From an uncultured Bacillota bacterium (GTDB lineage Bacteria; Bacillota_I; Bacilli_A; RF39; UBA660), in the NCBI GenBank assembly GCA_947165195.1, contig CAMUZJ010000006.1:1-28919 (forward strand): a stretch of DNA of 28,919 bases. Reading direction: 5' to 3'. The translations under genes were made by a program, and so were the position numbers. Shown here one piece after another: positions 7,166-15,212 of the stretch. The notes beneath the pieces are model-generated. The model had not been told where the DNA came from. It made no database searches and saw nothing but the letters and a program-made list of their open reading frames with translations. The stretch's first letter is position 1; every line of letters starts with the position of its first letter.

Positions 7166-7421
7166 TTTCTTCTTCCTTTTTTAATTTTTTTAAAGCTTTT
7201 AGCCTGTCGATTCTTTCTCTTAAACTTTCTCTACGGCTCATTTCTAAATTCGAATCTATTCTATATTCCTCATTTTCATATACTAATATACTTCCTTCGT
7301 GAATATTTTCTGGAAGGTAATAAATTATTCTTTCTATTTTTTCTTTTGTCTCTAAGTCTTCTAATATAACAATATCATCTATAATTTGATCTACTGCATA
7401 TTTTTTCTTCTCATTATCCAT
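7149..7421 (-). CDS. DUF3006 domain protein
   Basis: A 90-residue protein: YAVDQIIDDIVILEDLETKE, then YYLPENIHEGSILVYENEEYRID, then a charged helix (SRRESLRERIDRLKALKKLKKEEE). This matches DUF3006, a small beta-barrel-like domain found next to ComEC-type metallo-beta-lactamases in Firmicutes; its function is unknown. I chose the ATG at 7421 rather than a longer frame because AGGAGA sits 9 bases upstream and the longer form would extend deep into the preceding gene. It overlaps that gene by 8 bases (ATGGATAA), which indicates translational coupling. Confidence 0.82.
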   Translation of the reverse strand: MDNEKKKYAVDQIIDDIVILEDLETKEKIERIIYYLPENIHEGSILVYENEEYRIDSNLEMSRRESLRERIDRLKALKKLKKEEEIEETE

Positions 7422-8343
7422 TTGTATCAGTCTCCTGTTGCGTAAAGGTAATCTTTTTTCCATCGGTAGTTGCAATTATGGTTCCTTCTAAGTCATTTCT
7501 ATAGATTTTAGCTCCTATTTTTTCAAATCTTTTTAACGTATATTCTCCAGGATGATTATAAGTGTTATTTTCTCCTACTTGAATCACAATATACTTAGGA
7601 TTTACTTTTTCTAAGAATGTAGCAGAAGAAGAAGTATTAGATCCATGATGGCCAGCTTTTAATACATCTGCTTGAATATTTTTATCTTTTATTTGTTTTT
7701 CTACTTTGGTAGAAGCATCTCCTGTAAATAAGAAAGTAGAATCTCCATAAGTTAATTTTAATACAATCGATGTATTATTTAAATCAGATTCATTATCTCC
7801 TACATAAATGACATTTATATATGCATCTGAAAAGTTAAAGGTGGAATCTATCTTTGGAGTTTCAAAAGCTACGCTTTTTTCTTCTAATGCTTCTACTACT
7901 TCTTCAAAGGTACGTGTAGTTGTGATTACATCTGGCATATAAAAGGTATCTACTTCAAAATTTTTAATAATGTCATCTAGTCCACCTATATGATCTTCAT
8001 GAGCATGTGTACCTACTACATAATCAAATTTCTCTATTCCCATATCTTTAAAATAAGTAACTAATTTTGGTCCATCTTCATTATTTCCAGCATCTATTAG
8101 CATATATTTCCCTTTATTAGAAATCATAATACAATCCGCTTGTCCAACATCTACAAAATATACACTTAAATTATCCTCTAAAGAAACCTTTCTAGTATTA
8201 AATGTCTCTAGTGTTTCTTCTTCCGTAGAATTTAAAAATTTACCAATTGGCTCTTCTATGAAATTCGTATATAAAAAAGCAACTACTATGGCAATTACTC
8301 CTACTAAAAATTTGTTTATTTGACTTTTCTGTTTCTTAGTCAT
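7414..8343 (-). CDS. ComEC/Rec2-like metallo-beta-lactamase, membrane-anchored
   Basis: A 309-residue protein with an N-terminal transmembrane helix (about 11-26) and an extracytoplasmic metallo-beta-lactamase fold. Motifs: VYFVDVGQADC at 61-71, the metal site THAHEDHIGG at 112-121 (His113, His115, Asp117, His118), LFTGDAS with Asp209, and KAGHHGS at 229-235. This is the sequence type of the C-terminal nuclease-like domain of the competence protein ComEC, here without the DNA-channel domain. Such standalone proteins are widespread in Firmicutes and are presumed secreted or surface phosphodiesterases or nucleases. It is the first gene of an operon with DUF3006 and pentapeptide-repeat genes. 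GAGGT lies about 11 bases before the ATG. Confidence 0.88.
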   Translation of the reverse strand: MTKKQKSQINKFLVGVIAIVVAFLYTNFIEEPIGKFLNSTEEETLETFNTRKVSLEDNLSVYFVDVGQADCIMISNKGKYMLIDAGNNEDGPKLVTYFKDMGIEKFDYVVGTHAHEDHIGGLDDIIKNFEVDTFYMPDVITTTRTFEEVVEALEEKSVAFETPKIDSTFNFSDAYINVIYVGDNESDLNNTSIVLKLTYGDSTFLFTGDASTKVEKQIKDKNIQADVLKAGHHGSNTSSSATFLEKVNPKYIVIQVGENNTYNHPGEYTLKRFEKIGAKIYRNDLEGTIIATTDGKKITFTQQETDTNG

Positions 8344-8513
8344 ATCTATAATACCTCATTTCTATCCTAATTAATATAATATTATCACAAATTTAAAAAA
8401 TTATTTCTATTATTTTTACAATTTAGAACTCTTAATTTTTTATTTACAATATAATACTAAAAACTAGGTAAAAATAGGTATTATTAGGAATACTACAATT
8501 TTTACTTCTAATA

Positions 8514-9206
8514 TTATTTTATATTTCCTTTTATAATTTCCATCTTTTCCATCTTACTTATCCTATACGCCTTAGCATTTTTATCACTTTTTATTACTTC
8601 ATAGGTATTATTCTCAAATTTTAAAGCAGTATTATTTTCTAATGAAAAAACTTCTCTATCTCCAATTTCTCCCATTAATTCATCAATCTTATCTTTACTA
8701 TGATGAGGAGAAAAGACAATAGGTAGAATACCTAATCCTTCTACAAAGTCATATTTATCAGATTCTCCTCGAAGTTTTAGGGAATCCGAATATCCTTCTT
8801 TTGATAACATAATAGCTCCAGCTGATATTCCTGCTAGTACTGTATTATTGTTTGCAGCTTCTTTTACTAAATCTACTAAATCATATTCTTTTAAATCGTT
8901 AACTAATTTAATAGAGTCTCCTCCACAAAAATAGATAATATCTGCACTCTTTATTTTATTTTCTACAATATCGCGATTATTAATTATATTTTTCTTTTTT
9001 AGATAAACACATTCACATCCTAAATCTTTATAAATTGCTTTCATCGTATCATAATAAGAATCTGAAAAAGAAGAAGCAAGTCCTACAAATAAAAAGGTAG
9101 GATGTTCCTTTCCAGTCATTTTAACAATTTCCTCATCTATTTCTTTTGTAGAGTAGACAGTATTTCCTCTTCCTGTATCTCCTCCACCAATTAACATACA
9201 TTTCAT
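8514..9206 (-). CDS. Peptidase E-like (S51) serine hydrolase
   Basis: A 230-residue protein of the class I glutamine amidotransferase-like fold, peptidase family S51. It shows LIGGGDTG at the N-terminus, the FCGGDSIKL segment (about 93-101), and the nucleophile elbow LAGISAGA with Ser128. The His168-His169 pair lies in FSPHHSKDKID. Family members are aspartyl dipeptidases (PepE) or cyanophycinase relatives; the actual substrate here is open. Its ATG abuts the stop of the DUF2779 gene (TAAATG), with GAGG 8 bases upstream, so it is translated from the same message. There is no signal peptide; it should act in the cytoplasm. Confidence 0.85.
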   Translation of the reverse strand: MKCMLIGGGDTGRGNTVYSTKEIDEEIVKMTGKEHPTFLFVGLASSFSDSYYDTMKAIYKDLGCECVYLKKKNIINNRDIVENKIKSADIIYFCGGDSIKLVNDLKEYDLVDLVKEAANNNTVLAGISAGAIMLSKEGYSDSLKLRGESDKYDFVEGLGILPIVFSPHHSKDKIDELMGEIGDREVFSLENNTALKFENNTYEVIKSDKNAKAYRISKMEKMEIIKGNIK

Positions 9207-10691
9207 TTATTTTTCCTCACTTTCACTAACTTCTAGTAATTTTTGCCATATTTTTACCATTGCATAGGTATCTAATTCACAATACTTTAATAATCTATAT
9301 CGTAAATGGTTTCTTTCTTCTTCCTCTAAATTTACAAGATTTGCAAATGTTGCCATTGCCTCACTCCCATTATGAACATCTTCTAAATTATGATAATCTA
9401 GACTAGGGTCATTTGGAAATAAAGCAGGAAGTACATATTTTATAGAAAAAGATCCTTGCATTTTTCTATTATAATACTTTCTATCTTTAAAAGGAATCAT
9501 TAAATCTTGCATATTATCATGAATATCCATTAAAGGCTTCTCTAAGTCTTTATATAACCCTGCTAAATTCTTAATAACACTTTTTTCAAATCGCATATTA
9601 TACGCCAATGTACATACACCTAGTGGTATATCTTTTACTAATTGTTCTGCTAGTAATCTTCTAGGATCTATTCCCTCTTTTGCTAAAAACTCTTTATGTT
9701 TTAACTTTCCTCCTTCTTTTTCTATATAATGGAGAGAATACTGAAAAGGAATTTGCATATAAGGCTTGATATAATCATACATCGGAATAGCTTGTTGATA
9801 GGTTTCAAAATCTAAAAAGTATAAAGGATATGTTAAACCATCTAAAAATGTCTTTATATCTTCTACCTCTATTTTATCTTTTTTATCAAATAATTCATAT
9901 TCTATTTGTTCTTTATACTTTTCATTAATATCTTCCTTTAATAAATCTTCATACTTAAAAATCCCCTTTTCATAAAAAGAAAATTTAGAAGAATTTCGCA
10001 TATTTCTTATTTGAAATACATTTTTTTCTGGTAAATTTCTCGTACAATAAGAAAAAAAAGGACAATCATAGGGTTCTACGCAATACATACCAATAGGTAT
10101 ATCTGGTTCTTCCTTTTTCTTCATTATCTTCTCTATACTTTCTATTTTATCTTCTACTTCTTTTTGCTTAGAGAAAGCTATCTTTGTTACATCTTCTATT
10201 TTAAATAGCTTATCTAGTTCAAGATCTCCTACTCGTTCATAATCACTATTTAAATAAACAATACTAGCTTTAGTAATAGAGTAACCACACTTTCTTAATA
10301 CATATACTTGATAAGATATATCTTCTAAATAAATGTCTTCTACCTTTGTAGAACTCTTTACTTCATATATTTCATAAGAGTTACCATTCTTCTTTAAAAT
10401 ATCTACACTACAAAAATGATTTTGATAAGAAAAAGAAGCTTCTGTAATAATTACATTTTCATTTTCATCTATTACTTTTTTTGTCTCTTCTATCATTTTA
10501 GATAAATCTATTTGAAAAGAAATATTAATATGTCTTCCAAACAGATTCCTAGCAAGTTCTCCTACTTCACTTCCTGTATCTAAAACTGAGTCTTTTACAG
10601 TATCTTGCTTTATTTCGGGCATATTTTTATCTAGCCACAATATTTTTAAACATTGTACTCCCTGACAATATTTAGACTTTGATAAATTCAT
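9207..10691 (-). CDS. DUF2779 protein: RecB/Cas4-like nuclease fused to RNase H-fold exonuclease
   Basis: A 494-residue protein. The N-terminal half (1-220) looks like a Cas4/RecB-type PD-(D/E)xK nuclease with an iron-sulphur cluster: Cys9 and Cys14 near the start, Asp97 and Glu110-Val-Lys112 (VDILK...YEVKSS) as the active site, and Cys204, Cys210, Cys216 in CVEPYDCPFFSYC. The C-terminal half (about 285-485) is DUF2779 with a DEDD-exonuclease look: LDFET (Asp294, Glu296), LAYNMRFEKSVI (about 362-373), and CELDTYAMVKIW with Asp474. The family is known only by its DUF. The combination suggests single-strand DNA or RNA processing, which is inference. ATG at 10691 has GGAGGT 5-6 bases upstream; the promoter is at 10723-10731. 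Confidence 0.85.
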   Translation of the reverse strand: MNLSKSKYCQGVQCLKILWLDKNMPEIKQDTVKDSVLDTGSEVGELARNLFGRHINISFQIDLSKMIEETKKVIDENENVIITEASFSYQNHFCSVDILKKNGNSYEIYEVKSSTKVEDIYLEDISYQVYVLRKCGYSITKASIVYLNSDYERVGDLELDKLFKIEDVTKIAFSKQKEVEDKIESIEKIMKKKEEPDIPIGMYCVEPYDCPFFSYCTRNLPEKNVFQIRNMRNSSKFSFYEKGIFKYEDLLKEDINEKYKEQIEYELFDKKDKIEVEDIKTFLDGLTYPLYFLDFETYQQAIPMYDYIKPYMQIPFQYSLHYIEKEGGKLKHKEFLAKEGIDPRRLLAEQLVKDIPLGVCTLAYNMRFEKSVIKNLAGLYKDLEKPLMDIHDNMQDLMIPFKDRKYYNRKMQGSFSIKYVLPALFPNDPSLDYHNLEDVHNGSEAMATFANLVNLEEEERNHLRYRLLKYCELDTYAMVKIWQKLLEVSESEEK

Positions 10692-10722
10692 ATACTACCT
10701 CCAACTAATCTTTATAAAAAAA

Positions 10723-10731
10723 ATTATAGCA
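10723..10731 (-). promoter_or_regulatory. Extended -10 promoter of DUF2779-peptidase E operon
   Basis: The minus strand reads TGC-TATAAT, a perfect extended -10, 32 bases upstream of the ATG and just after the terminator of the preceding gene. No good -35 is visible. Confidence 0.6.
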
Positions 10732-10736
10732 TAAAC

Positions 10737-10761
10737 AAAAGAAGAATTTAATAAATTCTCC
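10737..10761 (-). terminator. Rho-independent terminator of the GT-C-like gene
   Basis: Minus-strand stem GGAGAATTT (10753-10761) with AAATTCTTC (10741-10749), 3-base loop, one G-U pair, followed by a short T run. It begins at the stop codon of the membrane protein gene. Confidence 0.55.
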
Positions 10762-12074
10762 TACTCTTTTATTTCATAAATATCATATAGATAAAACTCA
10801 TCTAATTTGGTACCAAATTTTAATACATAATCTATTAATTTTTTATCTACTTGACTTTGCATTCTATCAACACTTTTATTATAAAAAAATATCAGATTAT
10901 CCTTGTCTTCTTTTATTTTATTTAGTAATTTTAAAGAACCTTGAGAACCAAAATTTCCTTCATTTATTAAATCATAGTACTGTATAGGAACTTTATTAAC
11001 TAACTTCAAATAATAACCTGTTCCATCTAACACGACAACTTCTTTTCCCGTATCCATATAGTACTGTATCTTCTTACTTATAAGAAATGTTTTTTCTTCC
11101 ATATCTTTCCCAATATTTCGATATTCAAAATGATGTATTTGATTCGGAATATTGATACCAAATTTTATATAACCAATAAAAGCAACTATTATTAATAAGC
11201 TATAACATAAAAATTTATAAGAAATTCTAAAATTATATTTTCTTAGTAATAGGAATAAGAACATCATACCTGCATATAAAATATGTGTTTTATCAAATAA
11301 TGGAATACAAACACTATAATAAGATAAAGCATAATAGTTTGTAATATCTCTTTTATCTTTTCTTATGAAATAAAGAGTCATTCCAACCATAAAGAAAAAG
11401 AATAACATATATATATTGAAACCTTTATAATTTCCAGTAAAATCAAATAACCCTAATATACATAAATCTATAAACTCTTTATAAGAATTTGTAAAAAGCA
11501 AATAGATTATAAAAAGAAGAATTGGAATAATCATTCCACTAAAGCGAAGGAGTAATTTCTTTCTATCTTTAAAATAATAAAGACTAGGTAATAAAAAGAA
11601 GATTCCAATAGACTGCTTTGTAAGAATGGATAAGCCAATTAAAATTCCTATTAAAAGATCACTTTTATTTTCTTTTTCAAAATAAAGGATTATTATTAGT
11701 AAAAATAAAATAAAAAGATTATAATTTGGTAAAGATATTTGTGCTAGTAAAAAAAATAGTAAAATAAAATACATTTTATTTCCAATTAATTGATAAATGT
11801 ATCGAAACATAATGGTTAAAATAATAGCATTTATGATATGAAAAGATAGCATACTAGAACCAAAAAGAGAAAAGGAATATCCCATAATCATTGGAAATAA
11901 TGGAGTTAATACTAAATTGAAGTCTTTATAAGGAATTAAGCCGGTATAGATATTATAGGAAAAACCATAATTCCATATTTCATCTAAATTTAACTCAATC
12001 ACAAATAAATTAAAATACATGATTAATATAAAGATTCCAATAAATTTATAATTGTTCTCTAATTTTTCTTTCAT
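10761..12074 (-). CDS. Polytopic GT-C-like glycosyltransferase family membrane protein
   Basis: A 437-residue protein with about ten hydrophobic helices up to residue 310, then a soluble C-terminal part. The first extracytoplasmic loop holds the acidic pair in NLDEIWNYGFSYNIYTGLIPYKDFN. A D-E at this place, followed by a Y-x-G-x-x-P-Y-x-D segment, is typical of GT-C enzymes (PMT/ArnT/GT39-like) that take sugars from polyprenyl phosphate carriers. The C-terminal part (about 330-435) resembles the small soluble domain of such proteins. The donor and acceptor are not apparent; no polysaccharide genes are nearby. It is a single-gene unit with its own promoter (12116-12124) and terminators on both sides. 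AAAGGAA lies 11 bases before the ATG. Confidence 0.7.
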   Translation of the reverse strand: MKEKLENNYKFIGIFILIMYFNLFVIELNLDEIWNYGFSYNIYTGLIPYKDFNLVLTPLFPMIMGYSFSLFGSSMLSFHIINAIILTIMFRYIYQLIGNKMYFILLFFLLAQISLPNYNLFILFLLIIILYFEKENKSDLLIGILIGLSILTKQSIGIFFLLPSLYYFKDRKKLLLRFSGMIIPILLFIIYLLFTNSYKEFIDLCILGLFDFTGNYKGFNIYMLFFFFMVGMTLYFIRKDKRDITNYYALSYYSVCIPLFDKTHILYAGMMFLFLLLRKYNFRISYKFLCYSLLIIVAFIGYIKFGINIPNQIHHFEYRNIGKDMEEKTFLISKKIQYYMDTGKEVVVLDGTGYYLKLVNKVPIQYYDLINEGNFGSQGSLKLLNKIKEDKDNLIFFYNKSVDRMQSQVDKKLIDYVLKFGTKLDEFYLYDIYEIKE

Positions 12075-12115
12075 TATATATAAGTTCCTTTTATATTAAA
12101 TAATTTTACTATTTA

Positions 12116-12124
12116 ATTATATCA
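12116..12124 (-). promoter_or_regulatory. Extended -10 promoter of the GT-C-like gene
   Basis: The minus strand reads TGA-TATAAT, a perfect extended -10, about 42 bases upstream of the ATG and right after the terminator at 12132-12162. Confidence 0.55.
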
Positions 12125-12131
12125 AAAGAAG

Positions 12132-12162
12132 AAAAAAATAAGAATATTTAACAATTCTTATT
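12132..12162 (-). terminator. Terminator of the yugP-ABC-lipid kinase operon
   Basis: Minus-strand 9-bp perfect stem AATAAGAAT (12154-12162) with ATTCTTATT (12137-12145), 8-base loop, then a run of T (12132-12138). The stem includes the last codons of the lipid kinase gene and its loop holds the stop codon. Confidence 0.75.
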
Positions 12163-13071
12163 TTGAAATAAACTATGTACTTTTTCTTTTGGAACTAGAA
12201 AGTCCATCTTCTTCTCTGCTTGAATAAGATAATCTTTACTTTTATATGTAAAGCGCTCTCCATCCACACACCAGTTTTTTTCTGGCAAATCTTTTAGCTT
12301 TATCTTAATTTTTTTAGCTTTTAAAGAAATAATATTTTTAGTTGGCAAAGAACTATAAAACTTTGCAGAATTAATTACAAAATCTGTTCGATTAACGGTT
12401 TTACAAAGTAACAATTCTAATTTTCCATCATCTAATTCCACATTTTTATAAAAATTAGGAATACCAGCAATATGGTTTGAATTTGAAACCATAATAACAG
12501 AATATTTACCATCTAAAGAAATATTATCTGCTTGAATTTGTGCTTGGTAGTACTTCGTATTCTCAAAGAATTCTCGTACTCCTTCTTTAGCATAAGCTAA
12601 ATACCCAATTTTACTTTTTTTATCTCTTGCAGTTTCATAGGGAATATGCATGAATTTTCCCATTCCTGCTACATATGTAAAAGGTTCATTGTTGATAGTT
12701 GCTATATCAAGACTCTTTACAGTTCCATCTAATGCTAGTTCTAGATTCTTAAATGGTGTTTTGTCATATCCAAGCATGGAAGCTACATCATTACAACTAC
12801 CTGTTGGAATAGGACAAACTACCATTTTTTTATCTCTTTTATAATTACCCTTTACCACTTCATTTAATGTTCCATCTCCACCAATAGAAAATACTGTATC
12901 AAAATTGGATGCATTCTCTACAATTTCTGTTGCATGATTTGGTCCTTTTGTTAACACTAGTTCGACTTGATATCCTCTATTTTTGATAATACTTTTAAAT
13001 TTTTCTAATACTTCATTAGAAATTCCTTTTCCACTATTAGGATTACAAACAATTAATATTTTTTGCTGCAT
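12148..13071 (-). CDS. Diacylglycerol/lipid kinase family protein (YegS/DgkB-like)
   Basis: A 307-residue lipid kinase of the DAGK catalytic fold. It has VCNPNSGKG near the start (8-16), the nucleotide-binding GGDGT at 64-68 in FSIGGDGTLNEVVKG, PTGSCNDVA at 89-97 (the family usually has P-x-G-T-x-N-D, here Ser replaces Thr), and NWCVDGERF near the C-terminus, where the Asp-Gly-Glu is the conserved catalytic or metal region. It probably phosphorylates diacylglycerol or a related lipid at the inner membrane face, for recycling glycerolipids. Its ATG overlaps the stop of the upstream ABC gene by one base (TAATG), and it is the last gene of the operon. A link to a lipid-linked role of the adjacent exporter is inference. 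Confidence 0.86.
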   Translation of the reverse strand: MQQKILIVCNPNSGKGISNEVLEKFKSIIKNRGYQVELVLTKGPNHATEIVENASNFDTVFSIGGDGTLNEVVKGNYKRDKKMVVCPIPTGSCNDVASMLGYDKTPFKNLELALDGTVKSLDIATINNEPFTYVAGMGKFMHIPYETARDKKSKIGYLAYAKEGVREFFENTKYYQAQIQADNISLDGKYSVIMVSNSNHIAGIPNFYKNVELDDGKLELLLCKTVNRTDFVINSAKFYSSLPTKNIISLKAKKIKIKLKDLPEKNWCVDGERFTYKSKDYLIQAEKKMDFLVPKEKVHSLFQNKNC

Positions 13072-15212
13072 TATAATTCGAACTGAGAGTTATAAAGATC
13101 GGCATAAAAGCCTTCTTTCTTCATTAACTCTTCATGATTTCCTTGTTCTATTATATTTCCATCTTTCATCACTAGGATCAAATCTGCATTTTTAATAGTG
13201 GATAGTCTATGAGCAATGATAAAGGATGTTTTTCCTTCTGTTAATTTATCCATAGCTTTCTGAACCAATTCTTCTGTTCTAGTATCTACATTAGAAGTAG
13301 CTTCATCTAAAATTAAGAAAGGGGCATCCTCTAGCATTCCACGGGCAATTGTAAATAATTGTTTTTGTCCTTGACTTACTGTATCATCATTGGATATTTT
13401 GGCATCTAATCCCCCTGGCAATGTCTTAATAAAATGATCTACTCCCACTACTCTACAAGATTCCCAAATATCTTCTTCTGTAATATTTTGATTATTAAAT
13501 TGAATATTTTCCTTTACTGTTCCATCAAATAACCAAGTGTCTTGTAGTACCATACAAAACAATTTATGAATGTTTTCACGAGACAAATCATGAATAGAAG
13601 TTCCATCTATTAATATGTCTCCACTTTTTATTTCATAAAACTTCATAAGTAGATTGACTAAGGTTGTCTTTCCAGCTCCTGTTGGTCCAACAATAGCAAC
13701 TTTTTCCCCTGGAGAAATCTTAACACTAAAGTCTTTAATAATATCTTTTGTATCATCATAGCCAAATTGAACATGAGAAAATTCTATACATCCCTTTACA
13801 TCTTCCTTATCTAAAGCTTTTATAATATCATCTTGACTAGCCATTTCTTTCTCATCTAGAAATTCAAATACTCTTTCACTAGCCGCACCTGTTGCTTGTA
13901 GGGATGTCATAGCTTGTGCAATTTGTGATAGTGGATTCGTAAAAAGTCTTACATATATCATAAAGGCAACAATTACTCCAAATGTAATATAACCGTTCAT
14001 AGTAAGTAATGCTCCTACAATACATACCGCAACATATCCTAAGTTTCCAACAAAATTCATAATAGGCATCATAAGTCCTGATAAAAACTGACTTTTTTGA
14101 TTAGCAGTATACAATCTTTCATTTAATTTTTCAAAGTCTTCTATCGCTTTTTCTGTACCATTGTAAGCTTTTACGACACTATGTCCAGAATACATTTCTT
14201 CAATAAAGCCATTCATATCTCCTAGTTCTTTTTGTCTAGCATTAAAATACTTTTGAGATTTTGCTAGAATTAAAAACATGAAGAAAAAGCCAATAACAGT
14301 AGCTAAAATAGCTGTAAGTGCTAAAGCCCAACTAGTTACAAACATCATAACGATAGAACCTATAAATAAGGTTAAAGCACCTACTAATGATGCAAGAGAT
14401 TGATTTAAATTTTGAGCAATTGTATCCACATCATTAGTAACTCGAGAAAGTACATCTCCAGTTTCATGATTATCAAAGTATTTTAATGGCAAGGTATTAA
14501 TTTTATTGCTTATTTTACTACGTAATGATTGGGCATAGTGATTAGAAATCGTTGCCATAGAAAATCCTTGAATATAACTAAATAAGGCACTAAATATATA
14601 TAAAAGAGCCATAAACAATGCAATATTTTTTACTTTTTCAATATCCATTTCTGGTTTTACAAGATTATAAATAGATTCAGGTAGCTGATCTAAAGTAGAT
14701 AAGTCCTGACTAGAAGAAGTTAAATGAAGCATTTTTATTTGATCATCTACAGAAATGTTTACACCATTTATTTGAAATTCTTCTAGTAAAGTAGACAATA
14801 TACTAGAAGGGATTTTTTGGAAGAGAAGAGAATAATCTGAAGAGTCTTTCTCTTCCTTAGAAAAAGACGAAAGTAAATTCATAAATGAATCTTTATCTTC
14901 TTTAGATATTTCTTCATCTAACATAATAATAGGCATTTTTTCTTCTATATTTTCTAAATGAAAGGAATCCGTTATTTTAACAACTACCTCTTCTAATTTA
15001 ACTGTATTAGGGAATAATCCTTCTCCTATCGTATCTGCAAATTCAGATAATTTATTAGGAGCAATCAAAGCTAAGATAGAACTTATCATAGCAAGTATCA
15101 AAGAAATGACTAATAGAATTCGCCAACTCTCTAAACTTTGTACTAGTCTTTTCATGGCTTGTGAAAAGTTTTTGGATTTTTCCATATTTTTACCACTCAT
15201 TGGTCTAGGCAT
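13071..15212 (-). CDS. ABC exporter half, catalytic NBD, with large extracellular insertion
   Basis: A 713-residue half-transporter (membrane domain then ATPase) and partner of the gene upstream. Walker A GPTGAGKTT is at 509-517, Walker B LILDE at 633-637 with the catalytic Glu637, and the switch His668 is in IIAHRLSTI. The signature is degenerate, VSQGQ (612-616), instead of LSGGQ. Between the first two helices (about 52-195) lies an extra hydrophilic domain of about 140 residues, absent from the partner and from the usual 580-residue halves. The ATG overlaps the upstream stop by 8 bases (ATGCCTAG), with GAGGAGG 9 bases before it. It is similar in layout to BmrCD/LmrCD/TM287-288 exporters. 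The cargo is unknown (drugs or lipids). Confidence 0.9.
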   Translation of the reverse strand: MPRPMSGKNMEKSKNFSQAMKRLVQSLESWRILLVISLILAMISSILALIAPNKLSEFADTIGEGLFPNTVKLEEVVVKITDSFHLENIEEKMPIIMLDEEISKEDKDSFMNLLSSFSKEEKDSSDYSLLFQKIPSSILSTLLEEFQINGVNISVDDQIKMLHLTSSSQDLSTLDQLPESIYNLVKPEMDIEKVKNIALFMALLYIFSALFSYIQGFSMATISNHYAQSLRSKISNKINTLPLKYFDNHETGDVLSRVTNDVDTIAQNLNQSLASLVGALTLFIGSIVMMFVTSWALALTAILATVIGFFFMFLILAKSQKYFNARQKELGDMNGFIEEMYSGHSVVKAYNGTEKAIEDFEKLNERLYTANQKSQFLSGLMMPIMNFVGNLGYVAVCIVGALLTMNGYITFGVIVAFMIYVRLFTNPLSQIAQAMTSLQATGAASERVFEFLDEKEMASQDDIIKALDKEDVKGCIEFSHVQFGYDDTKDIIKDFSVKISPGEKVAIVGPTGAGKTTLVNLLMKFYEIKSGDILIDGTSIHDLSRENIHKLFCMVLQDTWLFDGTVKENIQFNNQNITEEDIWESCRVVGVDHFIKTLPGGLDAKISNDDTVSQGQKQLFTIARGMLEDAPFLILDEATSNVDTRTEELVQKAMDKLTEGKTSFIIAHRLSTIKNADLILVMKDGNIIEQGNHEELMKKEGFYADLYNSQFEL

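Noticed and set aside
9207..10691. CRISPR-associated Cas4 system
   Set aside because: The nuclease is a DUF2779 fusion; no repeats, spacers or other cas genes occur in the window.
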